Source: Fallopia convolvulus (Eukaryota; Streptophyta; Magnoliopsida; Caryophyllales; Polygonaceae). Taken from it: a DNA stretch of 64,000 bases. The stretch spans positions 50,456,825 through 50,520,824 of the forward strand of contig OZ024726.1 of assembly GCA_964016875.1 (NCBI GenBank), written 5' to 3'. Below the pieces are notes generated by a model that was not told the origin of the DNA, ran no database searches, and was given only the letters and a program-made list of their open reading frames with translations. The position numbers and the translations under genes were made by a program. Below are positions 55,847 through 64,000 of this stretch, piece after piece (positions within the stretch are counted from its first letter, which is position 1; every line of letters begins with the position of its first letter).

Positions 55847-58214
55847 ATGGGTTCAGCAATCACGGAAGAGGTGTTCAAGGAAGTTTCGGTACCCCAACAA
55901 AAGGTGTTCAACAACGTGCCCTTTCCGCTTGTGCTCTCCCCGGCGCAACCTTCGGCCTCTACCAATCTGGCCGAGGCGGTCGGAGCCCACAAAGCGTGGT
56001 TGGAGGCCAAGTTTCATGAGGCTGGCGCTATCCTCTTCCGGGGGTTTGACGTAGCCACCGCCGACCACTTCAACGACGTTCTCAACGGATTTGGATATGA
56101 GGCCTTCCCTTTTGGTGGGGTCGCCGTCCCCAGGACACATGTCGTCGGCCAGATATACACGGCCAATGATAGCCCTCCACACAACCATGTCTACTTTCAT
56201 AACGAGATCGCTTATGTGAGTGAGTTCATATTATTTCGATGCACACAACTATATAATATATTTTTCAAAAGGTTTTCAAGAATAGATAAAAAAAATGTAC
56301 GTGATCTTTTGTCATTTGAAATGTCTAGGTGGTACAATAATTCAATTATAGGGAAGATGTTGATTTTGACAAATTAAGCCTTCCAAATTGATAGTTATTT
56401 TTGTAATAATTATTTTTAACTTTAAAATAGACAGTGCAGGTTGTTATAGTTTAATACATATCATTATTCTTCTACTATGGTTTGTTCTAGTTTTGAAGAA
56501 AGAGTATTTTTTGGGTAGAAATCACTTTCAATTATTTTGAGAATTGTGAAATGCAGTTACTTTTTACATATTTTAATATAAGAAAAGTAAATTTTGTTCA
56601 TAACAAGAGTAAATCCGTAATAGTTATCAATTTTTTTATTGAAAGTTTCAACTATACTTTTGACTTATTTTGCATGTTGCTTTAGCTCGGGCGTACACAA
56701 CCTAGATCGCATAACTAATTATCCACCCTACTTTAGCAAATAATGCAACATTTTTCGGTCAATTTCTACTAAAAAAAAGATGTATATATTCAGATGGAGG
56801 ATCATCCAAGAAAGGGGTTCTTTTATTGTGAGGAAGAACCAGGAAGCCAAGGAGAGACCCTAATCGTACTAGGCCATATTGTGTATGAGAGAATGAAGAT
56901 GAAGCACCCCGACTTCATCCACCGTCTTGAGGAGCACGGCTTACGCTACCACAAAGTCCTTCCACACGAGATCGACGTCTCGTCACCCATTGGAAAGAAT
57001 TGGAAAACCTCCTTCGCCACCAACGACAAGACTATAGCTGAACGCAAGTACGTAATAAGTAATCAAGATCATACGTTGTACAACATATTCTTATATCTTA
57101 TTCTCTCTTCCGTGATTGACTGATTGATTCATACGAATTGATAGCTAATTCAAATTAAGTAGATACGTGACTCACAAGCAAGCCCAATCTTTGAGTATAC
57201 CAAAAAAAATGAACGGGACACCACATAAAATGAGCCTTCAACATCACGGTCCACCTATATAATTAGTTAATTACCTAATGTTAATATTTTCTTTCTCCTA
57301 TTTTAAAGATGTTGTCTGCCTGCAACAACCACTAATGAAAAATATATATACTTTGTCTTCCAACATTAGTTAAATTGATCATATATGGTAACCCTAAGGT
57401 TATCGGTTCGAATTGTCTAAGAAAGTTCTCATTTATAATGATATTATAGGCTCACCTTTAACTGTACTTGAGATTATTCTAAACGTTACCTTATAAAAAA
57501 CATTAATAGAAATTACTTTTAAATGAATGAAATTACGCCGGTCAAACCGATACTAATAAAGGCTCCCAATTACCTTTTGTTTTCTACCTTTTTTTGCTTA
57601 TTTTGCTACCATGTGAGATGATATATTGCAAACAGAACATTTGTATATGAAATTAGGCTTGATATTTTAAGAATTTTTGGTATTTTAGGAAGACATAATT
57701 AGCATGATTAGACACATTTTTGTTTTGTTATGTTATTATGGTTTTTTACCCTTATCATTATAATTATTCTAAAGTTAATTCTAGAGCACCCAAATTACAT
57801 TGGATGAGCCTCTTACCGATCCACATCAATTTATAATGTGTTGGCAGGGCAGCCAAGGTAGGATATAAGGTAGAATGGGTAGAGAACGGGATGAAGCTCG
57901 CAATGAGGCCAGTTCCTGGCATCAAGATTGACAATACTCGACCTGTACCACGCAAAATATGGTTCAACAGCTTGATGGTAGTCATAATGAGTCATGTGGA
58001 TCCGAGATACAAGGTAGAGAATCCAGTGACATTAGGGGATGGTTCCCCTATACCTCCTGAGGTGGTCGAAGAGTGTCATGTGATCTTAGAAGAGGAATGC
58101 ATTGTCCTCCCTTGGAGGCGGGGCGATATTCTCTTGCTTGACAATTATGCTGTTCAACATGCTCGTCGCCCCTACACTCCACCACGTCGCGTTCTCGTTG
58201 CCTTCACCAAGTGA
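55847..58214 (+). CDS. TauD/clavaminate synthase-like 2-oxoglutarate Fe(II) dioxygenase (At3g21360-like)
   Basis: Three exons, 55847-56215, 56794-57047 and 57848-58214, all GT-AG, 330 codons (329 residues), the usual length of the plant family. TauD-type enzymes use Fe(II), O2 and 2-oxoglutarate to hydroxylate small molecules; the substrate of this plant group is not known to me. The first two metal ligands are H118 and E120 in YFHNEIAY, and the distal His is H312 in NYAVQHARRPY. The 2-oxoglutarate Arg is R321 or R322. GAILFRGFDV and FPFGGVAVPRTHVVG are typical N-terminal blocks. The exon 1-2 join (IAY|MEDHPRKGFFYCEEE) was chosen by splice consensus; a slightly longer exon 2 is possible. Exons are much more GC-rich than the introns. 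An ATG further upstream at 55727 is in frame but would add residues without similarity. Confidence 0.9.
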
Positions 58215-58493
58215 TTAATGAAAAGCTATGACTGATACATATAAGACCCTACTATTTTATTTTGTACTATTTTAATTCGACTTCATTTGACGCAAAAGCA
58301 TTATAAATTTTTATAAAGGACTTATAATAATAATTCATGGTAATGACAAAATAATAGTATGATGATATATACATTCAAGTATAGTTTTTTATAGATGTTC
58401 TCAATATATGTGGAAGCATTGTGCATAATAAATAAACAGAAACAATTCTAGGGCTTGTGGAGCGCCGCTGCCGCCGCCTGGCCGCCGGCCTCC

Positions 58494-59969
58494 ATGGCAA
58501 AACAGAAACGCAAAGGCAAATTGAGGGCAACAAAAGTCACAAGCATCAATGGCAAGGGGTCCCCTTCAGCGTCATCTTCCACATTCGGCGTCTCGGAGGA
58601 AACCATTCGGACCGTCAACAGGAGGCTATCCCGAGAACAGTCGCCGGAGAAGATACCGAGCCTACCTGAGGGTGAAGGAGAGTCAAACAACTTGGAGTCG
58701 GTGATACCGGAAACACCCAAGGGCCTCCTCCAACAGCCAATCGAGCAGGAGGCTGAGCGATTTCAAGTCGAGACCGAGAACAGAGGTGATTCGTCTGTTA
58801 TGAAGGCAAGGCAACTCGAGAAATCGCGTAATTTGGATGAGCATACAGCTGTAGAAGGCAATTGTAGTCCAAAAACGGTCAAACCGTCTTATTGTGAAGC
58901 ACTTGCGGGTAATCGCAGTCCAGTGGGTGGCAAGAAATTGTCCTATGTGGAGGGATACAAAGATGGCATCATTCGTTTCACAAAGAGAGACATCCAGGAC
59001 AATATGGAAAAATGGAAGCTCAGCTTATTAGGACTTGTTATTGGAACAAAAATCCCTTTCAATGTTATGACTGGGTTTGTCGCTGCAAAATGGAGCCAAG
59101 TTGAAACCCCAAAAATCATTCTCAATGATAATGGAGTGTTTGTCTTTAGATTTACCAAAGAAGAAGACCTTCTATGGGTGCTTCAGCAGGGCACATGGCT
59201 ACTTGGAGGCAATAAACCCCTTGTCCTCAAACGATGGAGCGAGGGGGCAAAGCTGGATCCCTCAAGTTTTGACACAACTCAGGTATGGGCAAGCTTACCT
59301 AATCTGGATGTCCGCTTCTGGGATGATAATTTCTTTGAGAAGATTGGCAGTGCCATAGGCAAACCGGTGTTTGTGGATAAAGTTACAGCAAACCAAGAGA
59401 GACTCTCGTATGCCAGAATCTTGGTAGAGGTCACAGCGAAAGAACAACTCCTTAGAGAGGTGACCTTTCTAGGAGAAGATGAAGAAATTGTTAAACAACC
59501 AATTGTTTATGACTGGATGCCAGACATATGCAATAAGTGCAAGGTTTTTGGGCATGTTGAAGGTCAGTGCTACAATCAGAATAGCTGGGAGCGAAAAAGC
59601 AATAGACCGAAAACAGCCCCGAAGAGGAAATGGGTGCCTAGAACTACTGTTAGAAATGAGAACCTTGTCAACAGACTTGATGCTCCCACTATTGTTCCAG
59701 GTGGGAATACGGCTGGAAATCGTGATAAACAAGTAAATCAGGTGAGAGATAGTAAATCCACTCCAGAGACAACAAACACAACCTCTGATCAACAAAATGG
59801 CTGGATAACTGTCTATAAGAAGAATGTTGCACACAAGGGTAAACAGGTTGCAGAAAATCCGATGAGAGAAGGGAACGCAATTTCCAGAAATCAGAACCTG
59901 ATGGTTGGAAATCAAGCACTAGGCGACGGGTTTGAGGTCAGTAAGAACAATTCCCTTCCTAATGAATAG
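58494..59969 (+). CDS. LINE ORF1, gag-like RNA-binding protein
   Basis: 491 residues from the first ATG (MAKQKRKGKLRATK). The basic, Ser-rich start is followed by a DUF4283 domain at roughly residues 165-300 (LSLLGLVIGTKIPF, VFVFRFTKEEDLLWVL, GTWLLGGNKPLVL). A CCHC knuckle (CNKCKVFGHVEGQC) and a basic, Asn/Thr-rich tail follow. The role is binding element RNA in the transposition particle. The stop TAG overlaps the ORF2 start (AATGAATAG). No internal stop. Confidence 0.88.
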   Translation: MAKQKRKGKLRATKVTSINGKGSPSASSSTFGVSEETIRTVNRRLSREQSPEKIPSLPEGEGESNNLESVIPETPKGLLQQPIEQEAERFQVETENRGDSSVMKARQLEKSRNLDEHTAVEGNCSPKTVKPSYCEALAGNRSPVGGKKLSYVEGYKDGIIRFTKRDIQDNMEKWKLSLLGLVIGTKIPFNVMTGFVAAKWSQVETPKIILNDNGVFVFRFTKEEDLLWVLQQGTWLLGGNKPLVLKRWSEGAKLDPSSFDTTQVWASLPNLDVRFWDDNFFEKIGSAIGKPVFVDKVTANQERLSYARILVEVTAKEQLLREVTFLGEDEEIVKQPIVYDWMPDICNKCKVFGHVEGQCYNQNSWERKSNRPKTAPKRKWVPRTTVRNENLVNRLDAPTIVPGGNTAGNRDKQVNQVRDSKSTPETTNTTSDQQNGWITVYKKNVAHKGKQVAENPMREGNAISRNQNLMVGNQALGDGFEVSKNNSLPNE

Positions 59970-62900
59970 CATCAATATAGCAAGTTGGAATATTAGAGGC
60001 CTAAATGGAACCTCTAAGCATTATTATGTGAATAATTTTGTTAAAAATCATAGCATAGATTTCCTTGCCCTTTTGGAAACTAGAGTTAGAAAAGATAAAG
60101 TTGATCTTGTGTCTAAGCCTCTCCTCAAAGGATGGAATCGAATCACCAATTATGTTGGTCCTAATGGTAGAATCTGGATTTTTTGGAAAGATACTATAGT
60201 TCTTGAGTCAGTTCTTTTGGAAACGTCACAAGTCTTGCAATGTGTAATATCCTCTCCAAACTTGCATAAGTCTTGTATGGTCTCTTTCATCTACGCCTCC
60301 AACTCAGCCCAAGAACGATCAATGTTGTGGCAGACGCTAGAAAATTGCTCCTTGCAGATTGCTAATGCCTCCATGCCATGGGTTGCTCTAGGAGACTTCA
60401 ACGCGATCACGAAAGCTAGTGAGAAATTTGTAGAAAATGGCTCCCCTTTCCAAGTTAACTATGACCTTCATGACTGCCTTGTTGCTGCTGGACTTACTGA
60501 TATTCCTGCCTCAGGAGCTAAGTTTACCTGGTCAAATAGACATACAGATGGCACAAAAATCATGTGCAAACTGGATAGAATAGTTGTGAATCAGTCATGG
60601 CTTGATGAATTTCCTAACTCAGCTGGTCACTTCAGTCTTTCGGAATGCTCTGACCACAACCCAGCTATACTTAGAGTCAAGCTGCATTCTTTGAGAAAAA
60701 AGCCCCCGTTCAGATTTTGTAATGCCTGGGCTAGCCATGAATTATTCCTTCCAACAGTTCAAACAACTTGGAACTCCAACTTTCATGGTGTTAAGATGTA
60801 CGTTGTTGTTAGAAAGCTTAGAGCACTCAAGAGTTCCCTCAAAAAGCTAGGCATGAGTAGCCCTGACGGAATTGAAGCCAAAATTACTGAGCTACACTCC
60901 AAGCTTGAAGAGATTCAAAATAACATTCGACTCAATCCGTGTAACCTTGCACTCCTCCAAGCTGAAAAAGATGTTCTGACTTTGATGCAACAGGACATCA
61001 ATACAAGAAATAGCCTGCTACAACAGACAGCCAAGCTTCATTGGCTCCGTTTCCAAGATCATTGTAGTAGTTTTTTTTATAACTCGATCAAACTCAGAAA
61101 AACCAGGAACATTATTTCAGACATAGTTGATGACAGAGGAACAAGACTGACAGAAGATGCAGAGATCAAAGATTATGTGGTTGGCCACTTCACTGATTGC
61201 TTCGGATCTGCTTCTCCTCAAGTGCATCCCATCAACAACTTGGTTTTTCAAGAAGGATATGTGATCAGCCCTCAAGAAAAAGATGCTTTGACTACAACCT
61301 TCTCTAGAGAAGAAGTTAAAGAGGCAATTATGGCAATTGGGGACAACAAGGCCCCAGGCCCAGATGGTTACAACTCTAAATTTTTCAAGAGTGCTTGGCC
61401 TGTCATCGGTAATGAGATTACTGATGTAGTTCTTGATTTCTTTAGCAGTGGAAGAATGCTAAAGGAGTTAGGATCGACCACCATAGCCATGATACCCAAG
61501 ATAGATCAGCCAAATTCCATTCATGATTACAGACCAATCTCCTGTTGCACAGTCCTTAACAAAGTGATAGCAAAAATGCTTGTTGCGAGACTTCAAGGGG
61601 TTTTACCCAAGCTAGTTGATCAGAGCCAAGGTGCCTTCATTAAGGGTAGATCAATTAGACATAACATCCTTGTGTGCCAGGATATTGTTAAAGGCTACAA
61701 TAGAAAGTACATCAGTCCGAGATGTGCTGTCAAGATCGACCTGAGAAAAGCATATGACTTAGTCAGTTGGATGTTCATCACTCAGATTCTGGCCGGGTAT
61801 GGGTTCCCTCCTACTATGATCAACTGGATTGAACAATGCTCCCTCAACAGCTCATTCACAGTCAAGTTTGGAAACGAGCTTCATGGGTTCTTCAGAGGGA
61901 AGAAAGGCTTGAGACAGGGAGATCCCCTCGCCCCCTACCTGTTTGTCTTGGTAATGGAGTATTTTAACAGGCTTATGAGGAGAATGACCAGGATCAACAA
62001 ATACCGGTTTCACCCTAAGTGTGCTAGGATGGGGCTCACCAACATATGCTTTGCTGATGATTTGTTCCTCTTTGCACATGGGGACTTGATATCGGTACAA
62101 AGTCTAAAGACTACTTTTGATGAGTTTTGTGGATGCTCTGGACTAACTATCAACTACAACAAGTCAAGGCTATATTGTGCAGGCATTGAAGAGAACACGA
62201 AACTCCAGATTAGCCAGCTCTTATCCATTGATTGTGGAGAACTCCCAGTTACCTATCTTGGCATTCCGCTCTGTAGTAGAAAGGCCTTGGCAACTGACTA
62301 CAAACCCTTAGTGCAAAAAATCACCAGCAAAGTGAATTCATGGGCTGCTAGAAAGCTATCATATGCAGGAAGACTAGAGCTGGTCAAAGCCGTGCTTTAT
62401 GGGGTAATGCAGTACTGGACTAAAGTATTCTTACTGCCTCAAAGAGTCATCAGAGAAGTTAATGCCATTTTAAGAAGCTTTCTCTGGTCAGGGAGAATTG
62501 GAGGTAACAAAGCACCTATTGCTTGGCAAACTGTATGTAGACCTAGAGATGAAGGTGGATTGGGATTAAAAGAAGTTCTCTCATGGAATAAGGCAGCCAT
62601 GTCAGAACTCATCTTTGAGTTGGTTGTTGACAAGCCCTCCTTGTGGCATAACTGGGGGCACACTAACCTGCTTAGAGGTGAATGTATCTGGCTTGTTTCA
62701 AAGAAATCTACATCAAGTGCTATATGGAAAGCCTTGCTTGAGGTCAGAGATGAATTGATTAGGAACCTTGAATCAAACTCAAATGTGCCAATGCTTCCTA
62801 GGACCAATGGAAAGTATGACAGTAAGTTGGTTTATGACTCCCTAAGGTCTCATGGTAATAAGCAGATCTGGAACACATACATATGGGGTAAAATGTCTAC

Positions 62901-63396
62901 ACCAAGAACTTCTTTTGTTAGTTGGATGATTATCAACAAAGGAGCTCTTCTGAAAGACAAGTTAAAGCAAGTTGGAGTAGTTCAAGATGATGGTTGTGTT
63001 CTTTGCAATAGTCATCAAGAAAATTGGGAGCACTTGTGGTTCCAATGTACATTCACAAAAGCTGTGATGAACAAGGTACTTCAATGGGCAAAAATTGGTA
63101 GAAGATATTCAAGACTTGAAGACTGGATTGTTGCCTTGGAGAATTGTAGACGCAAAGGTGGGTTCATTTTCAATTTGTGGAATTCTTGTCTCACTGGCAT
63201 ATTGTATTACGTGTGGAATGCACGAAATCAGAAAGTGTTCAACAACATAAATGTTGATCATATAGATTGTGCTAGGGCTACTATTAACCATGTGAGAAAT
63301 TGTATCCTTGCCTTTTCTCCAAAAGAGGATAGAGAGACTAGAAGGTGGATTGTAAGGTTAGGTTTGGAAAATCACACTCCATCTAGGACTACCTAG
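59962..63396 (+). CDS. LINE ORF2, endonuclease-reverse transcriptase, intact
   Basis: 1144 residues from the ATG at 59962, which overlaps the ORF1 stop by 8 nt. The APE endonuclease has NIASWNIRGLNG, ALLETRVR, WVALGDFNAI and SDHNP. The reverse transcriptase has NKAPGPDGYNSKFF, GLRQGDPLAPYLF and FADDLFLF. A C-terminal zf-RVT domain is present (PRTSFVSWM, CVLCNSHQENWEHLWFQC). Unlike the L1 at 6.7-13 kb there is no RNase H domain after zf-RVT. All catalytic motifs are present and no stop or frameshift was seen. It nicks target DNA and primes reverse transcription of the element RNA. Confidence 0.92.
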   Translation: MNSINIASWNIRGLNGTSKHYYVNNFVKNHSIDFLALLETRVRKDKVDLVSKPLLKGWNRITNYVGPNGRIWIFWKDTIVLESVLLETSQVLQCVISSPNLHKSCMVSFIYASNSAQERSMLWQTLENCSLQIANASMPWVALGDFNAITKASEKFVENGSPFQVNYDLHDCLVAAGLTDIPASGAKFTWSNRHTDGTKIMCKLDRIVVNQSWLDEFPNSAGHFSLSECSDHNPAILRVKLHSLRKKPPFRFCNAWASHELFLPTVQTTWNSNFHGVKMYVVVRKLRALKSSLKKLGMSSPDGIEAKITELHSKLEEIQNNIRLNPCNLALLQAEKDVLTLMQQDINTRNSLLQQTAKLHWLRFQDHCSSFFYNSIKLRKTRNIISDIVDDRGTRLTEDAEIKDYVVGHFTDCFGSASPQVHPINNLVFQEGYVISPQEKDALTTTFSREEVKEAIMAIGDNKAPGPDGYNSKFFKSAWPVIGNEITDVVLDFFSSGRMLKELGSTTIAMIPKIDQPNSIHDYRPISCCTVLNKVIAKMLVARLQGVLPKLVDQSQGAFIKGRSIRHNILVCQDIVKGYNRKYISPRCAVKIDLRKAYDLVSWMFITQILAGYGFPPTMINWIEQCSLNSSFTVKFGNELHGFFRGKKGLRQGDPLAPYLFVLVMEYFNRLMRRMTRINKYRFHPKCARMGLTNICFADDLFLFAHGDLISVQSLKTTFDEFCGCSGLTINYNKSRLYCAGIEENTKLQISQLLSIDCGELPVTYLGIPLCSRKALATDYKPLVQKITSKVNSWAARKLSYAGRLELVKAVLYGVMQYWTKVFLLPQRVIREVNAILRSFLWSGRIGGNKAPIAWQTVCRPRDEGGLGLKEVLSWNKAAMSELIFELVVDKPSLWHNWGHTNLLRGECIWLVSKKSTSSAIWKALLEVRDELIRNLESNSNVPMLPRTNGKYDSKLVYDSLRSHGNKQIWNTYIWGKMSTPRTSFVSWMIINKGALLKDKLKQVGVVQDDGCVLCNSHQENWEHLWFQCTFTKAVMNKVLQWAKIGRRYSRLEDWIVALENCRRKGGFIFNLWNSCLTGILYYVWNARNQKVFNNINVDHIDCARATINHVRNCILAFSPKEDRETRRWIVRLGLENHTPSRTT

Positions 63397-63475
63397 ATGC
63401 CTTTTGTAGCTATCTTTTGTAACTAGTTTACTTACTAATATTATTACCCTTTATTCAAAAATAAATAAATAAACA

Positions 63476-63702
63476 TTTCTTGAATTTTTTTTCCAATGTT
63501 GTTAGACTATCAAAGTTCAAACATCAAAAGTTGGATTCATAGAGCTTGGTATTATATAATTATGAATTGGTGTTGGGAGGATGAAATCCTAAATAATTTA
63601 TGAAATGGTCTTATATGTGCATGTGCGTTGTTATGTGTACGACCCTCAGTCTATCAGCTAACAAATACACTACCAATATTGATCAAGTTTCTTTGTTTTT
63701 CT
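63476..63702. other. Non-coding interval
   Basis: Short AT-rich stretch, nothing recognised. Confidence 0.4.
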
Positions 63703-63899
63703 CAGGGACGGACGCAGGAATTAAATTTAGGGTGGGCTAATATTCACCAATTTTTTTAGGGTGGGCTAAATTACCTTAATTTGACTAATTTACTACTATA
63801 TTAACCTTATTTTTTATTTTTTTATATTAAATTTACCCTATATTTATTTTTTTAGGGTGGGTTGGGACCTACCCCAGCTTACCATTGTGTCCGTCCCTG
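63703..63899. mobile_element. hAT-type MITE
   Basis: 197 bp with perfect 11-bp inverted ends CAGGGACGGAC / GTCCGTCCCTG. The flanks GTTTTTCT and GTTTTCCT match at 7 of 8 bases. The interior repeats TTTTTTAGGGTGGG. No coding. Confidence 0.8.
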
Positions 63900-64000
63900 G
63901 TTTTCCTCTATCCTTAGCCCTATATATGAATCTTGATGGAGTGTGACAATTACACTTAGCAAAACTGGAAGACCTAATAAATTACGAGCAAGCTGCAAAT

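Larger units (their letters stand above)
58439..63463 (+). mobile_element. Full-length L1-type LINE with intact ORFs
   Basis: Flanked by a perfect 12-bp repeat AATAAATAAACA (58427-58438 and 63464-63475), although the repeat is A-rich and could partly be tail. It has a 55-nt leader, ORF1, ORF2, and a short 3' UTR with an A-rich end. It inserted about 225 bp after the dioxygenase stop, in the same direction. Intact coding makes it a candidate for recent activity. Confidence 0.88.

Noticed and set aside
58455..58493. N-terminal extension of LINE ORF1 from a TTG codon
   Set aside because: The first ATG is at 58494. The extension is Ala-rich leader sequence with no family support.

Overview
This window is nuclear DNA from a flowering plant, most likely a eudicot. 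It holds plant-type host genes with phased GT-AG introns and CT-rich leaders: a PLS-class pentatricopeptide-repeat protein, a membrane RING-H2 ubiquitin ligase, an ERG3-type C2 protein, a FolD enzyme with a plastid-type leader, a remorin and a TauD-like dioxygenase. The host genes are embedded in plant transposon families (plant L1 LINEs with zf-RVT, RTE LINEs, Ty1/copia, Ty3/gypsy, hAT, Tourist, MULE, Helitron, tRNA-derived SINEs). I cannot name the species.

Layout. 1-1620: 5' part of an intronless PPR gene (minus), cut by the window edge. 2.0-3.8 kb: a decayed FAR1/MULE transposase gene surrounded by unusual GGCC-palindrome hairpins. 3.8-6.7 kb: AT-rich non-coding DNA with a Helitron 5' end. 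6692-13011: a full-length L1 (minus) between perfect 16-bp target-site duplications, with broken ORFs. 13.3-28.7 kb: the gene island, RING-H2 gene (+), copia relic (minus), C2 gene (+), FolD gene (minus), remorin gene (minus). It also carries SINEs, two RTE fragments and a tandem duplication covering the convergent 3' ends of the C2 and FolD genes.

28.9-45 kb: a transposon nest. A SINE and a Tourist MITE lie upstream. A copia element (31768-44935) is split by a 781-bp hAT element in its RNase H region (8-bp TSD) and by an 8.2-kb Ty3/gypsy element in its 3' LTR (5-bp TSD GCTTG, LTRs about 1.6% different by eye). 45.7-48.1 kb: a non-autonomous MULE whose right TSD was itself hit by a Helitron. 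49.2-51.4 kb: SINEs, a probable L1 3' end and a long hairpin. 51.4-54.1 kb: about 70 copies of a 39-bp minisatellite with higher-order structure. 55.8-58.2 kb: three-exon dioxygenase gene (+). 58439-63463: an L1 with both ORFs intact and overlapping by 8 nt, a candidate autonomous element. 63703-63899: a hAT MITE.

The host genes are independent transcription units with no operon-like organisation. Almost every premature stop I could assign in the decayed transposons is explained by a C-to-T (or complementary G-to-A) transition, several at CAG or CG sites, which fits decay under cytosine methylation. I found no convincing new multi-gene system. The most unusual structures are the GGCC-palindrome cluster, the reciprocal decay of the duplicated C2/FolD ends, the Helitron inside a MULE TSD, and the 39-bp minisatellite next to a long hairpin.
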